The notes under the pieces: generated by a model | Told to the model about the DNA's origin: nothing | Seen by the model: only the letters and a program-made list of their open reading frames with translations | Database searches by the model: none | Translations under genes and position numbers: made by a program | NCBI RefSeq assembly: GCF_004364935.1 | Contig: NZ_SOBT01000008.1 | Span: 747,534-811,533 of the forward strand | Length of the DNA stretch: 64,000 nucleotides | Source: Panacagrimonas perspica | GTDB taxonomy: Bacteria; Pseudomonadota; Gammaproteobacteria; Nevskiales; Nevskiaceae | Direction: 5' to 3' | Shown here: positions 24,002 through 33,932 of the stretch, in pieces | Layout: every line of letters begins with the position of its first letter | Numbering within the stretch: position 1 is the stretch's first letter

Positions 24002-24604
24002 ATGCACGACAAGCCCTTTTCACCGAGTTCCGAGCGCAACCGCGAGCCGATCCTGGCGATCCTGCGAGACGCGTTCTCGGACCGTCAGCGCGTGCTCGAG
24101 ATCGGCAGCGGCACCGGACAGCACGCCGTGCACTTCGCGGGCGCACTCCCGCACCTGAGCTGGCAGACCTCGGACCGCGTCGAGAATCACGACGGCATCC
24201 AGGCCTGGCTGGCTGACGCGGCGCTGCCGAACACGCTGCCACCGCTGACGCTCGACGTGAACCAGACCCGCTGGCCGCGTGCGCGCTTCGACGCCGTGTT
24301 CACCGCCAACACGCTGCACATCATGGGTTGGGAAGAGGTTCAGACCCTGTTCCGCCGACTGCCCGAGGTGCTCGAAGACGAGGCTTGCCTGGCCGTCTAT
24401 GGTCCCTTCAACTACGGCGGCAAGTTCACCAGCGACAGCAACGCCGCGTTCGATCTGAGGCTCAAGGGAGATGATCCCAGGCGCGGCATCCGCGATTTCG
24501 AGGCGGTGGATGCGCTGGCGCGGGGGATCGGATTTGCGCTGGCTGCCGATCACCAGATGCCGGCCAACAACCGCTGCCTGGTCTGGCATCGGACCACGCC
24601 GTAG
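24002..24604 (+). CDS. DUF938 SAM-dependent methyltransferase-like protein
   Basis: 200 residues. The class I methyltransferase motif I (VLEIGSGTGQHAVHFA) is followed by DRVENHDGIQAWL and FTANTLHIM, the signatures of the DUF938 family. The substrate is unknown. The stop codon TAG is part of a REP-like hairpin (the hairpin starts one base before it). Confidence 0.88.
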   Translation: MHDKPFSPSSERNREPILAILRDAFSDRQRVLEIGSGTGQHAVHFAGALPHLSWQTSDRVENHDGIQAWLADAALPNTLPPLTLDVNQTRWPRARFDAVFTANTLHIMGWEEVQTLFRRLPEVLEDEACLAVYGPFNYGGKFTSDSNAAFDLRLKGDDPRRGIRDFEAVDALARGIGFALAADHQMPANNRCLVWHRTTP

Positions 24605-24667
24605 CCCGGGTGAAACCCGGGATCGCGCTCCGTAAGCGAGGGGATTCCCGGGTTTCACCCGGGCTAC
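24601..24667. repeat. REP-like inverted repeat, copy A (variant core)
   Basis: Two perfect 22-bp arms, 24601-24622 and 24646-24667, starting GTAGCCCGGG. The outer GTAGCCCGG is shared with the copies at 40758, 43303 and 46670, while the inner part differs (GTGAAAC in place of ACGAAGT). It lies between the methyltransferase gene and tRNA-Leu. Confidence 0.85.
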
Positions 24668-24737
24668 GCGAGGCACCGGATCAAACCTCGTTCCGGCCCA
24701 CCCAATCCGCGATCGCCTCCGTATAATCGCGCCCCGC

Positions 24738-24825
24738 GCCTGAGTGGCGGAATCGGTAGACGCAGGGGACTCAAAATCCCCCGAGGCAACCCCTCGTGAA
24801 GGTTCGAGTCCTTTCTCAGGCACCA
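24738..24825 (+). tRNA. tRNA-Leu (CAA)
   Basis: 88 nt with acceptor GCCTGAG/CTCAGGC, long variable arm typical of class II tRNAs, anticodon loop CTCAAAA with CAA, T-arm GGTTCGAGTCC and encoded CCA. It lies directly upstream of queA. Confidence 0.95.
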
Positions 24826-24869
24826 CCGTTGTAAGAATTGCCGGGCCACCGCCAGGCCTGGTTTTTCGC

Positions 24870-25895
24870 ATGAAGACCTCGGACTTCCACTACGAGCTGC
24901 CGCCCGAACTGATCGCGCAGCTTCCCGCGGCCGAGCGCAGCGCGAGCCGGTTGCTGCACGTCGGCAGCGAGTTGCGCGATCTGCGGATGACGCAGCTTCC
25001 GGACCTGCTGCGTGCCGGCGACCTGCTGGTCTTCAACGATACGCGCGTGCTCAAGGCGCGCCTGCAGGGGCGCAAGGACACCGGCGGACGCGTCGAGATC
25101 CTCGTCGAACGCGTGCTCGGCGAGCGCGAGATGCGGGCCCAGCTCGGCGTGTCGAAGACACCGAAGCCCGGCGCGTTCCTGCATGTCGACGGGGAGGCCG
25201 GCCGGCTCGAGGTACTGGGTCGCGACGAGTCCTTTTTCCATCTGCGGCTGGAGGGAGACGGGACACTGCACGAACTGCTCGAGCGCGCAGGTCGCCTTCC
25301 GCTGCCGCCCTACATCCGCCACGACCCGGATGCCGACGACGCCGAGCGCTACCAGACGGTGTTCGCGCGCGAGCCCGGCGCCGTCGCGGCACCGACGGCG
25401 GGGCTGCATTTCGACACACCGTTGCTGGCCGCCCTCGAGCATCGAGGGGTCCGGACGGCAACGCTGACGCTTCACGTGGGCGCCGGAACCTTCCAGCCGG
25501 TGCGCGTGGACGACCTGTCCGAGCACCGGATGCACGCCGAGCGCTACCGGATCGGGCAGGACCTGGCGACGCGCATCGCGGATACGCGCGCCGTCGGTGG
25601 CCGCATCGTGGCAGTGGGCACCACCAGCGTGCGCGCGCTCGAATCCGCCGCCGAAGCGGACGGAAGCCTGCGGGTGGGCGAGGGCGAAACGCGCATTTTC
25701 ATCACGCCGGGCTACCGCTTCAGGGCCGTGGACGCACTGGTGACCAACTTCCACCTGCCCGAGAGCACGCTGCTGATGCTGGTCAGCGCCTTCGGCGGCA
25801 TTGAGCGGATGCGGGCGGCCTATCGCCACGCCGTGGAACAGCGCTATCGCTTCTTCAGCTATGGCGATGCGATGCTCATCGAGCCCTCGGCCTGA
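24870..25895 (+). CDS. queA: tRNA preQ1(34) S-adenosylmethionine ribosyltransferase-isomerase
   Basis: This 341-residue enzyme converts preQ1 in tRNA to epoxyqueuosine using SAM as ribosyl donor. [25 protein letters not shown] at the N-terminus, [47 protein letters not shown] and [13 protein letters not shown] are the family's conserved blocks, all in order. The start is 44 bp after tRNA-Leu. The usual partner tgt is not adjacent here. Confidence 0.97.
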   Translation: MKTSDFHYELPPELIAQLPAAERSASRLLHVGSELRDLRMTQLPDLLRAGDLLVFNDTRVLKARLQGRKDTGGRVEILVERVLGEREMRAQLGVSKTPKPGAFLHVDGEAGRLEVLGRDESFFHLRLEGDGTLHELLERAGRLPLPPYIRHDPDADDAERYQTVFAREPGAVAAPTAGLHFDTPLLAALEHRGVRTATLTLHVGAGTFQPVRVDDLSEHRMHAERYRIGQDLATRIADTRAVGGRIVAVGTTSVRALESAAEADGSLRVGEGETRIFITPGYRFRAVDALVTNFHLPESTLLMLVSAFGGIERMRAAYRHAVEQRYRFFSYGDAMLIEPSA

Positions 25896-26007
25896 GGCTC
25901 GTCGCGCAGTCCGGACCCGCAGTGCGGAGGCGAACGGACGAGGCGGGTGAGGGCGGACGGACGCGCGGGGCCGTAGAATTCGCGCCCAGATCTTCGCCGA
26001 GCGCGAT

Positions 26008-27579
26008 GTGAACATCCACGCCGACCGCATCCTCATCCTCGACTTCGGGTCCCAGTACACCCAGTTGATCGCGCGCCGCGTGCGCGAACTGGGCGTGTAC
26101 TGCGAGCTCTACCCCTGGGACGTCGACGAAAAGCACATCGCGGACTTCGCGCCGCGCGGCGTGATCCTGTCCGGTGGCCCCGAATCGGTGATCGAGGCCG
26201 GGTCGCCGCGCGCCCCGGAACTCGTCTGGAAGCTCGGCGTGCCGGTGCTGGGCATCTGCTACGGCATGCAGACGATGGCGCACCAGTTCGGCGGCAAGGT
26301 GGAGGCGCACGCGAGCAAGGAGTTCGGTTACGCCGAGGTGCGCGCGCGCAATCACTCCACCTTGCTGATCAACATCGACGACCGCGTCAACGCCGACGGT
26401 CATGGCCTGCTCGACGTCTGGATGAGCCACGGTGACCGCGTCACCGCGCTGCCCGAGGGCTTCAAGCTGATCGCCTCGACCAGCGACGTGCCGATTGCCG
26501 GCATGGGTGACGAGGAGCGCCACTACTACGGCCTGCAGTTCCATCCCGAGGTCACGCACACGCCGCAGGGCACGCGCATCTACGAGCGCTTCGTGCACGA
26601 GATCTGCGGCTGCGGCCGTGCGTGGACGCCGGTCAACATCATCGAGGACGCCGCCGAGCGCGTGCGCGAGCAGGTCGGCGATGCTCATGTGCTGCTGGGT
26701 CTGTCCGGCGGCGTCGATTCCTCGGTGGTCGCGGCGCTGCTGCATCGCGCGATCGGATCGCGCCTGACCTGCGTGTTCGTCGACACCGGCCTGCTGCGCC
26801 TCGAAGAGGGCGATCAGGTGATGCGCGTGTTCGACAAGCACCTGGGCGTGCGCGTGATCCGCGTGAACGCCGAGCAGCGCTTTCTCGATGCGCTCGCCGG
26901 TGTCGCGGACCCGGAGGCCAAGCGCAAGGTCATCGGCCGGCTGTTCGTGGAGGTCTTCGACGAGGAGGCTTCGAAGCTGTCGAACGTGCGCTTCCTGGCA
27001 CAGGGGACGATCTATCCCGACGTCATCGAATCGGCCGGCGCGAAGACGGGCAAGGCGCATGTCATCAAGAGTCACCACAACGTCGGCGGCCTGCCCGAGC
27101 ACATGAAGCTCAAGCTGGTGGAGCCGCTGCGCGAGCTGTTCAAGGACGAAGTGCGCGCCATCGGTCTGGAGCTGGGCCTGCCGCGCGAGATGGTGTTCCG
27201 CCACCCGTTCCCTGGTCCGGGCCTGGGCGTTCGTATCCTCGGCGAGGTCACCAAGACGGCCGCCGACACGCTGCGCCGCGCCGATCACATCTTCATCGAG
27301 GAACTGCGACGTGCCGGCTGGTACGACCAGACCTCGCAGGCCTTCGCGGTGTTCCTGCCGGTCAAGAGCGTCGGCGTCACCGGCGACGGCCGCCGCTATG
27401 AACCCGTCATCGCGTTGCGCGCCGTGCAGACCATCGACTTCATGACGGCGCGCTGGGCGCACCTGCCGTACGAACTGCTCGACGTGGTGTCGCGCCGGAT
27501 CTGCAACGAGATCTCGGGTGTGTCGCGCGTCGTCTACGACGTCTCCGGAAAGCCGCCGGCGACGATCGAGTGGGAGTAG
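26008..27579 (+). CDS. guaA: GMP synthase (glutamine-hydrolysing)
   Basis: 523 residues, starting with GTG. The class I glutamine amidotransferase domain has [17 protein letters not shown], catalytic Cys in GICYGMQ and His/Glu in FHPEVTHT; the ATP pyrophosphatase domain has the P-loop [10 protein letters not shown], and the C-terminal dimerisation domain ends in TIEWE. The enzyme aminates XMP to GMP. guaB is not upstream, so the usual guaBA operon is split here. Confidence 0.97.
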   Translation: MNIHADRILILDFGSQYTQLIARRVRELGVYCELYPWDVDEKHIADFAPRGVILSGGPESVIEAGSPRAPELVWKLGVPVLGICYGMQTMAHQFGGKVEAHASKEFGYAEVRARNHSTLLINIDDRVNADGHGLLDVWMSHGDRVTALPEGFKLIASTSDVPIAGMGDEERHYYGLQFHPEVTHTPQGTRIYERFVHEICGCGRAWTPVNIIEDAAERVREQVGDAHVLLGLSGGVDSSVVAALLHRAIGSRLTCVFVDTGLLRLEEGDQVMRVFDKHLGVRVIRVNAEQRFLDALAGVADPEAKRKVIGRLFVEVFDEEASKLSNVRFLAQGTIYPDVIESAGAKTGKAHVIKSHHNVGGLPEHMKLKLVEPLRELFKDEVRAIGLELGLPREMVFRHPFPGPGLGVRILGEVTKTAADTLRRADHIFIEELRRAGWYDQTSQAFAVFLPVKSVGVTGDGRRYEPVIALRAVQTIDFMTARWAHLPYELLDVVSRRICNEISGVSRVVYDVSGKPPATIEWE

Positions 27580-27798
27580 TCGCCGTTCGGGCGCCCGCGT
27601 TCGAGTAACGCGGACCGCGCGTTTTGCGCGCGGAGTCGGCCCCCAGCGGCACTGCGATCCCTCGCACGCCACGGCTCGAGGCCTGAGGTTGAGCCGCAAG
27701 CCCGTCGCGTGGATGATCGGCGCAGGGGCGAGGGGCGCCGCATCAGCACGATGTTGACGGATGCCGGGCGCGGGTGGATCGAAGGGGAGCACCGGACG

Positions 27799-28344
27799 AT
27801 GGGATGGCTAGTCACCGCCGTTGTCGTGGCCGCGGCCGGTCTGGGCGTATGGCTGTTCAATCGCCTGGTCAGCGATCGCAACCAGGTCGGGGCCTCGTGG
27901 AGCGATGTCGATGTGCAGCTCCAGCGGCGCCACGATCTGATCCCGAATCTCGTCGAGATCGTGAAGGGCTATGCCGGGCATGAACGCACGGTGCTCGAGC
28001 GGGTGGTGGCCGAGCGAAACGCGATGCACGAGGCCCAGCGCATCACCGACAAGGGCGCGCACGAGCCGGCGTTGAAGAAGTCGCTTTCGGGACTGGTGGC
28101 GCTCGCCGAGGCCTACCCCGACCTCAAGGCGAGTACCCATTTCATGCAGCTCTCCGCGCAGCTCGCGGAGGTGGAGAACAATCTCCAGTACGCGCGGCGC
28201 TTCTACAACGGGTCGGTGCGGCAGTACAACACGCGTCGCGACCAGTTCCCCGACCTGTTGGTCGCGCGTCTGTTCTCGTTCCAGCAGGGCGAGTTCTTCG
28301 CCGCGGAGGCGGATTCGCGCAGCGCACCGGGGGTGATGCGGTGA
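27799..28344 (+). CDS. lemA: LemA family protein (first copy)
   Basis: 181 residues; start chosen at 27799 because it places the membrane helix (about 3-22) at the N-terminus with GGAG upstream. The LemA core is clear: NRLVSDRNQVGASWSDVDVQLQRRHDLIPNLVEIVKGYAGHE, then YPDLKA and the segment VENNLQYARRFYN. A helical periplasmic or outward domain follows the helix. It overlaps the DUF2207 gene by 4 bp. Confidence 0.93.
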   Translation: MGWLVTAVVVAAAGLGVWLFNRLVSDRNQVGASWSDVDVQLQRRHDLIPNLVEIVKGYAGHERTVLERVVAERNAMHEAQRITDKGAHEPALKKSLSGLVALAEAYPDLKASTHFMQLSAQLAEVENNLQYARRFYNGSVRQYNTRRDQFPDLLVARLFSFQQGEFFAAEADSRSAPGVMR

Positions 28345-30281
28345 TTCTCCTGCAGCGCTTCCTGCTGCTCTGGCTGTGGTGTGCGCTGGCAGGCGGCGTG
28401 GCGCACGCCGAGGAGCACATCCTGTCGTACGACGCGCAGGTGGCGATCGCGCAGGACGGCAGCCTGGATGTGGTCGAGACCATCCGGGTTCGCGCCGAGG
28501 GCGACCGGATCCGGCGCGGCATCTATCGCGACTTTCCCACCGACTATCACGACGCGAGCGGGCATCGCTATCGCGTCGGATTCACGCTCGTCGGCATCAG
28601 CCGCGACGGCCAGCCCGAGCCGTATCACACGGAATCGATGCCCAACGGCGTGCGCATCTATATCGGCAGCGCCGACGTGTTCCTCGAGCCCGGCGAGTAC
28701 GCGTACGAGCTGCATTACCGCACGACCCGGCAGCTCGGGTTCTTCGCCGATCACGACGAGCTCTACTGGAATGTCACCGGCAATGGCTGGGTCTTTCCGA
28801 TCTCGTCGGCGCGCGCGACGCTGCGATTGCCGGCTGCCGTGCCGATCGCCCAGTTGCGGGCATCCGGTTTCACCGGATCGCAAGGTTCGATGCAACGGGA
28901 TCTGACGGCGAGACCCTTCGACGGTGGCGCCACCTACGGCACGACGCACATGCTGGAGCCCAATGAAGGTCTGAGCGTGGTGCTGGAATTTCCGAAAGGT
29001 GTGATTCGCGCACCCGATGCAAAGCAGAAGCTCGTGTGGTTCCTGGGCGACAACCTCCACCTGGTCATCGGTCTGTGCGGTCTTGTGCTGCTGTGGGGGT
29101 TCTACCTGTACCGCTGGCACGTGCTCGGGCGCGATCCGGACCGTGGAGTGCGCATCCCGCTCTACCAGCCGCCGGCCGGTTACTCGGCTGCATCGCTGCG
29201 TTTCGTGCGCCGCATGGGTTACGACGACGAATGCCTCGCGGTGGCGATGCTGGACCTCGCGTCCAGGGGCGCGCTGAAAATCCGGCGCGACGACGAGAAG
29301 ACCTTCACGCTCATGCGGCCCGCGACGGGGTTTGCCGCGCTGGGGCAAAGCGCGCCTGCGTCGAACGCCGATGTCACGCCGGGCGAAGCCGCGCTGATTC
29401 AAGCTCTGTTCCCGGGCAGCTCGACGTCCTTCACGATGAAGTCGAGTGCGTCGACGGCTTCGCGGATGAGCGCCGCCAAGATGGCCCTGCAGCGGTCGCT
29501 GATACGAGATTACGAGAAGAAATATTTCGTGACCAACGGCCAGACCGTAACCGTTGGCGTCGGCCTTTCGCTGGTCACTCAGATCGCGGCCTCGCTGGCG
29601 GCGCCAGGCGATCCGGTCGCGGTGCTGGTCATGTCGGTCTTCATGAGCGCGACGGCCTTCCTGACCTATGCGCTGGCGGTGCTGGCCACGAATTCGCGGA
29701 TCGTGTCGCGGATCATCGCGCTGTTCGTCGCGATCTTTCCGGTGATGCTGGCGGGAGGCGTGGCGTCCGTCGCCGGCATAGGCATGCCCATCGTCATCGG
29801 CGCGCTGCTGGCGACGAACATCGCATTCTACCACTGGATGAAGGCGCCGACGCGCGACGGTGCGCGCCTGCTCGGCCAGATCGACGGATTCCGCTGGTAC
29901 CTGGGCGTCGCCGAGAAGCAGGAACTCGACAGCCGTTACAAGCCGGAGTCGAGGCCAGAAGTGTTCGCGCAGTTCCTTCCCTATGCGCTGGCGCTGGACG
30001 TCGAGCAGGCCTGGGCCAAGCGTTTCGCGGACGCGCTTCCACCCGATCAGTTCGAGCGCGCGCAGCCGGATTGGTACCGGAGTTCGGCGATGGGCTCGGG
30101 CGGACGATCGTCATTCTCGCCAGGCGACTTCGCAGGCAGCTTCACCCGTTCCATCTCGTCGGCATCGGTTGCGCCCGGGTCGAGTTCGGGTGGAAGTTCG
30201 GGGAGCGGGAGCAGCGGCGGATCGGGAGGTGGCGGCGGATCCGGGGGAGGCGGCGGTGGCGGTGGGGGTGGCGGCTGGTAG
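28341..30281 (+). CDS. DUF2207 membrane protein
   Basis: 646 residues, GTG start overlapping the lemA stop. The N-terminal signal (1-24) is followed by a beta-rich exported domain of about 200 residues (ILSYDAQVAIAQDGSLDVVETI and RGIYRDFPT are DUF2207 hallmarks), a membrane helix near 235-255, a cytoplasmic region, two more helices near 415-495, and a very Gly-rich tail ending in Trp. DUF2207 genes commonly accompany lemA; the function is unknown and a role in envelope maintenance is inferred. Confidence 0.9.
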   Translation: MILLQRFLLLWLWCALAGGVAHAEEHILSYDAQVAIAQDGSLDVVETIRVRAEGDRIRRGIYRDFPTDYHDASGHRYRVGFTLVGISRDGQPEPYHTESMPNGVRIYIGSADVFLEPGEYAYELHYRTTRQLGFFADHDELYWNVTGNGWVFPISSARATLRLPAAVPIAQLRASGFTGSQGSMQRDLTARPFDGGATYGTTHMLEPNEGLSVVLEFPKGVIRAPDAKQKLVWFLGDNLHLVIGLCGLVLLWGFYLYRWHVLGRDPDRGVRIPLYQPPAGYSAASLRFVRRMGYDDECLAVAMLDLASRGALKIRRDDEKTFTLMRPATGFAALGQSAPASNADVTPGEAALIQALFPGSSTSFTMKSSASTASRMSAAKMALQRSLIRDYEKKYFVTNGQTVTVGVGLSLVTQIAASLAAPGDPVAVLVMSVFMSATAFLTYALAVLATNSRIVSRIIALFVAIFPVMLAGGVASVAGIGMPIVIGALLATNIAFYHWMKAPTRDGARLLGQIDGFRWYLGVAEKQELDSRYKPESRPEVFAQFLPYALALDVEQAWAKRFADALPPDQFERAQPDWYRSSAMGSGGRSSFSPGDFAGSFTRSISSASVAPGSSSGGSSGSGSSGGSGGGGGSGGGGGGGGGGGW

Positions 30282-30311
30282 TTTGCGGCGGCCGTCGTTC
30301 TGGTAGCGGCG

Positions 30312-30923
30312 ATGGATGTGAACGGAGAAATCGGAATGCTGGGACTGACCCTGTTGGGCGTGTTCGTCGTCGTGGGGCTCTGGCTCATGACCGTCTACAA
30401 CCGGCTCGTTGCGAGCCGCAACGGCTACAAGAACGCGTTCTCGCAGATCGACGTGCAGTTGCAGCGCCGGCATGACCTGATTCCGAATCTGGTGGAAACG
30501 GCCAAGAGCTACATGAAGCATGAGCGCGAGACGCTGGAGGCGGTGATCGCCGCCAGGAATTCCGCGTCCGGTGCGCTGCGCGCCGTGCAGGCCGACCCGA
30601 CCCATCCGGCCGGGATGCAGAAGCTCAATGCCGCCGAAGGCGTGCTGGGCGGCTTGATGAGCCGGTTCATGGCGACGGTCGAGGCCTATCCCGATCTGAA
30701 AGCCAACCAGAACATGATCCAGCTCTCGTCCGAACTCTCGCAGACCGAGGACCAGATCGCAGGGGCGCGTCTGACCTACAACGACGCGGTCCTGAGCTAC
30801 AACAATCTGCGCGAGGTGTTCCCGAACAACCTGGTGGCCGGAGCCTTCTCGTTCTCCGGTGCGGAGTTCCTGAAACTGGACGACGAGGCGGCGCGCAAGC
30901 CGGTGAAGGTCAGCTTCAACTGA
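30312..30923 (+). CDS. lemA: LemA family protein (second copy)
   Basis: 203 residues with a membrane helix (about 10-27) and the same LemA core as the gene at 27799 (VQLQRRHDLIPNLVE is identical over 15 residues), ending in the fuller family tail (LREVFPNNLVAGAFSF, then DDEAARKPVKVSF). The two copies differ mainly in the central segment and the tail. A start at 30345 (next Met) would also fit. It follows the DUF2207 gene by 30 bp. Confidence 0.93.
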   Translation: MDVNGEIGMLGLTLLGVFVVVGLWLMTVYNRLVASRNGYKNAFSQIDVQLQRRHDLIPNLVETAKSYMKHERETLEAVIAARNSASGALRAVQADPTHPAGMQKLNAAEGVLGGLMSRFMATVEAYPDLKANQNMIQLSSELSQTEDQIAGARLTYNDAVLSYNNLREVFPNNLVAGAFSFSGAEFLKLDDEAARKPVKVSFN

Positions 30924-30974
30924 GCGGCGCGCCACCGCGGCGGATGGGACGGCGGCAGCCGGTACGCAGCCGCA

Positions 30975-32012
30975 TCAACGCGCCCGCAAGCGATCGCGCA
31001 CGACCTGCGCGAGTTGAACCGCCGACAACGGAGCCGAGCCTTCGGCCTTGTTGCCCAGCGTGACGTAGGCCGGATAGCAGGCATCGGTCGTCGCCGCGAT
31101 GACCTTGGCCAGCGCTGCGTGGGTCTCCGGATCGGCATCGACGATGCGATCGAACGCGCCATACAACCGTTTGGCCTCCTCGTAGCCATAGGCGCCGTGG
31201 CGCCGATGCAGGTTCCAGCGGCACACGAGCGGTCCGGGCCACAGCGCGCGCAGCATCGGAAGCTGTTCCTCGATCGGCGGCATCTTCGCGTGCAGGCCCA
31301 GGCAGTAGGTCGCGCCGCATTCGCGCAGCATCCGGGCGAACGCGGGAGTCAGGAACGCGGCGTCGCGGACCTCCACGGCGATCACGCCGTCCGGCGCGGT
31401 CGGCTGCAGCGAGGGCAGGGCGCGCAGCATCGCGCCGATCCGGCGAATGATCTGCGGGATGTCGGCGAGCATCGGCGCCGGCAGCGGGCTGAGCTGGAAC
31501 ACGAGCGCGCCGACCCGGTGCCGCAGACCTTCCAGCGCGGGCTGCGCGAAGGTGCGAAGCGCGAGGTCGGGGTCGAGGAACATCGCGTTCGGTTCCATGC
31601 CGCGCCCGTTCTCGCTGCGCACCATCGCGTCGGCGCCCAGGCTCGGTGCCTTGACCACGAAGCGGAAGTCGTCGGGCACCTGCGCGGCATAGGCCGCGTA
31701 TTGCTCGACGCTCAGCGGCCGGTAGAACGCGCGATCCAGGCTCACCGTGCGGAACAGCGGATGCCGGGCGTAGGCGCTCAGGCCCTGCTTCGAGAGCTTT
31801 GTTTCCGGGTAGTCGCGATCCCAGACCAAACCGGCCCAGCCCGGATAGTTCCAGGACGAGGTCCCCACGCGCAGCCTCGGCGGAAGCGCGCGGGCCAACG
31901 CAACGAGCGCGTCGTCCGTCGAGGCGGGCTGGACGCCCTTGGCACGACGCGCGCGCGGTGCCTCGGGGATGGGCTCCGGCTCGTCGGCGTCGCTGAAGAG
32001 CGTGTCCTGCAT
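30975..32012 (-). CDS. DUF72 family TIM-barrel-like protein
   Basis: 345 residues. GTSSWNYPGWAGLVWDRDYPETKLSKQGLSAYARHPLFRTVSLDRAFYRP is the DUF72 (YecE) signature, followed by DFRFVVKAP, LGALVFQLSP-type and VAVEVRD blocks. The fold is a TIM barrel; the reaction is unknown. I start at Met 32012 because residues upstream in the frame look non-coding. It converges with the second lemA gene. Confidence 0.85.
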   Translation of the reverse strand: MQDTLFSDADEPEPIPEAPRARRAKGVQPASTDDALVALARALPPRLRVGTSSWNYPGWAGLVWDRDYPETKLSKQGLSAYARHPLFRTVSLDRAFYRPLSVEQYAAYAAQVPDDFRFVVKAPSLGADAMVRSENGRGMEPNAMFLDPDLALRTFAQPALEGLRHRVGALVFQLSPLPAPMLADIPQIIRRIGAMLRALPSLQPTAPDGVIAVEVRDAAFLTPAFARMLRECGATYCLGLHAKMPPIEEQLPMLRALWPGPLVCRWNLHRRHGAYGYEEAKRLYGAFDRIVDADPETHAALAKVIAATTDACYPAYVTLGNKAEGSAPLSAVQLAQVVRDRLRAR

Positions 32013-32211
32013 GTGACGAAGGAGGCGGGCTTGCCGGTGACCGTAGCGGCCGGCACGGGGAACTGGCAAGCGCTCGGTGAGGGCGCGACCGGCTGGTCGG
32101 CAACGCGTGCGAAAATGGGATCCCTTCGCAGCGTTTGCGGCTCCTGCCCGACATGGATTGGAACATCTTCGCCACGGTCTCCGGCACCGTCATTCCGACC
32201 GGGCTCGCGGC

Positions 32212-32676
32212 ATGAGCGCCGTCCCGCTCCCGGACGACGAACGCTTCATGACGCAGGCGATCGGCCTGGCGCGGCAGGCTGCCGACGCGGGCGAGGTGCC
32301 GGTGGGCGCCATCCTGGTCAGGGACGGGCAGATCATCGGGCAGGGCTGGAATCGGCCGATCGGGACGCACGATCCCAGCGCGCACGCCGAAATGATCGCG
32401 CTGCGCGAAGCGGCCACGCACAGTGCCAACTACCGCCTTCCGGGCACGACGCTCTACGTCACGCTCGAGCCCTGTGCGATGTGTGCCGGCGCCATCATCC
32501 ACGCGCGGGTGCAGCGGCTCGTGTTCGGCGCCGCCGATCCGAAGGCCGGCGCCGTGCATTCGCTGTACGACCTGATCTCGCTGCCTCGCCTCAACCACGC
32601 CGTCGCCTGGCAGGGCGGTGTCCTGGAAGCCGAATGCGGCGAGCTGCTGCGCGCCTTCTTTCGCGCGCGCCGCTGA
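32212..32676 (+). CDS. tadA: tRNA(adenosine34) deaminase
   Basis: 154 residues. TadA deaminates A34 of tRNA-Arg(ACG) to inosine. The zinc deaminase motif is complete: H58-A-E60 in SAHAEMIAL and P87-C88-x-x-C91 in EPCAMC, with the TadA-specific GAVHSLYDL segment in the second half. The ATG sits just before MSAVPLPDDERFM; a 20-codon frame starting at 32153 ends over it and may couple translation. Confidence 0.95.
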   Translation: MSAVPLPDDERFMTQAIGLARQAADAGEVPVGAILVRDGQIIGQGWNRPIGTHDPSAHAEMIALREAATHSANYRLPGTTLYVTLEPCAMCAGAIIHARVQRLVFGAADPKAGAVHSLYDLISLPRLNHAVAWQGGVLEAECGELLRAFFRARR

Positions 32677-32712
32677 CAGGCCCTGATCCCCCGTTCTTCC
32701 CGGAGCTGTTTC

Positions 32713-33162
32713 ATGAGCCGTTTGTATTTCGAAGACTTCCATCCCGGCCAGGTCATCGAGCTGGGTACGCGCACCGTCACCGAGGCCGAGATTCTGGATT
32801 TCGCGCGGCAGTTCGACCCGCAGCTGTTCCATGTCGATCGCGATGCCGCCGCGGCGTCGCATTTCGGGGGGATCGTCGCCAGCGGTTGGCACACCTGCTC
32901 GCTGCTGATGCGCCAGATCGTCGACGAACTGCTGTCCCGATCGGTCAGCCACGGCTCGCCGGGCGTGGACGAGATCCGCTGGCTCAAGCCGGTGCGGCCG
33001 GGCGACACGCTGCGCATGTCGATGCGCGTGACCGAGGCGATTCCGTCGAAATCCAGGCCGGATCGCGGGGTATTGAAGTGCGAGTACCAGGGCGTGAACC
33101 AGCACGGCGAGGCGGTGGTGACGATGAAGACACTCGGGATGTTCGGCCGCCGCCCGCAATAG
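32713..33162 (+). CDS. MaoC-like hydratase/dehydratase
   Basis: 149 residues with a hot-dog fold: FEDFHPGQVIELGTRTVTEAEILDFARQFDPQLFHVDRDAA contains the MaoC active-site pair (Asp and His in the D-x4-H arrangement), followed by FGGIVASGWHT and IRWLKPVRPGDTL. Members hydrate enoyl-CoA or similar thioesters. It lies 36 bp after tadA in the same direction. Confidence 0.9.
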   Translation: MSRLYFEDFHPGQVIELGTRTVTEAEILDFARQFDPQLFHVDRDAAAASHFGGIVASGWHTCSLLMRQIVDELLSRSVSHGSPGVDEIRWLKPVRPGDTLRMSMRVTEAIPSKSRPDRGVLKCEYQGVNQHGEAVVTMKTLGMFGRRPQ

Positions 33163-33252
33163 GCCGGTCACGGAAGCCCCGAGGCGCAAGTCGAGGAATT
33201 GACGACCCTCATACCCGGTCACTACCATGCGCGCCCCTGTTTCACGGGGCAC

Positions 33253-33327
33253 GGATGGTTAGCTCAGCGGTAGAGCATCGCCTTCACACGGCGGGGGCCA
33301 CAGGTTCGATCCCTGTACCATCCACCA
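33253..33327 (+). tRNA. tRNA-Val (CAC)
   Basis: 75 nt: acceptor GGATGGT/ACCATCC, D-arm AGCTCAGCGGTAGAGC, anticodon loop TTCACAC with CAC, T-arm AGGTTCGATCCCT, and encoded CCA. A terminator follows 10 bp later. Confidence 0.95.
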
Positions 33328-33337
33328 ATCGCTCCCC

Positions 33338-33366
33338 AAGGCCCGGCTGTCGCCGGGCCTTCTCGT
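33338..33366 (+). terminator. hairpin terminator after tRNA-Val
   Basis: AAGGCCCGGC (33338-33347), loop TGTC, GCCGGGCCTT (33352-33361), then CTCGTT. The stem is perfect but the T-run is weak. Confidence 0.7.
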
Positions 33367-33609
33367 TCCGGGGACCGGCCTGCGAAGCTGCCGGAACACT
33401 GCTCGTAGGGCTCCTGAAGCGCGTTAGACAAACGCGCAAAGGTGGGCTAACGTGCGGCCCGCAGTCGTTTCAAGCAGTGCTTGCTCCGCGATCTTCTGTG
33501 CCCCGTTACACCTCCCGGGGACGCTCCAGCTCCCCGGCAACGTTTCTTGAACGGATGCACCGTGCGGGTGGTTTACTCGCATTTCATCAACTGTTCAGAG
33601 GAACGTTTC

Positions 33610-33822
33610 ATGTCGAATGTATCGACCGGTGTGGTCAAGTGGTTCAATGACGCCAAGGGCTTTGGATTCATCACGCCGGAAGGCGGCGGTGAAGACCTTT
33701 TCGCCCATTTCAAGGAAATCCAGGGCACCGGCTTCAAGACCCTCAAGGAAGGCCAGCGCGTGCAGTACATCGCTCAGCGCGGTCAGAAGGGTATGCAGGC
33801 CACCCAGATCAAGGCGCTCTGA
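33610..33822 (+). CDS. CspA-family cold-shock protein
   Basis: 70 residues with the OB-fold cold-shock domain: [16 protein letters not shown] carries RNP1, and DLFAHFKEI the RNP2 equivalent. It binds single-stranded RNA/DNA as a chaperone. A spacer of about 240 bp separates it from the tRNA-Val terminator, compatible with the long 5' leader typical of csp mRNAs. A strong terminator follows. Confidence 0.95.
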   Translation: MSNVSTGVVKWFNDAKGFGFITPEGGGEDLFAHFKEIQGTGFKTLKEGQRVQYIAQRGQKGMQATQIKAL

Positions 33823-33850
33823 TCGACCCTTATTCGATGTTGCAGTAATC

Positions 33851-33886
33851 GAAAGCCGCGACCATTTGGTCGCGGCTTTCTTTTTT
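33851..33886 (+). terminator. intrinsic terminator of the cold-shock gene
   Basis: A perfect 13-bp stem GAAAGCCGCGACC / GGTCGCGGCTTTC (33851-33863 with 33868-33880) with an ATTT loop and a run of six T. Confidence 0.95.
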
Positions 33887-33932
33887 GTACGCTATCCCCA
33901 TCTTCTCTCTCAACGTCATTTCCAGCACGTCG

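Noticed and set aside
27616-27634. Terminator after guaA
   Set aside because: CCGCGCG/CGCGCGG pairs around TTTTG, but no T-run follows the stem.
25876-27792. Leftward open frame of 638 codons
   Set aside because: Antisense to guaA, whose motifs are complete.
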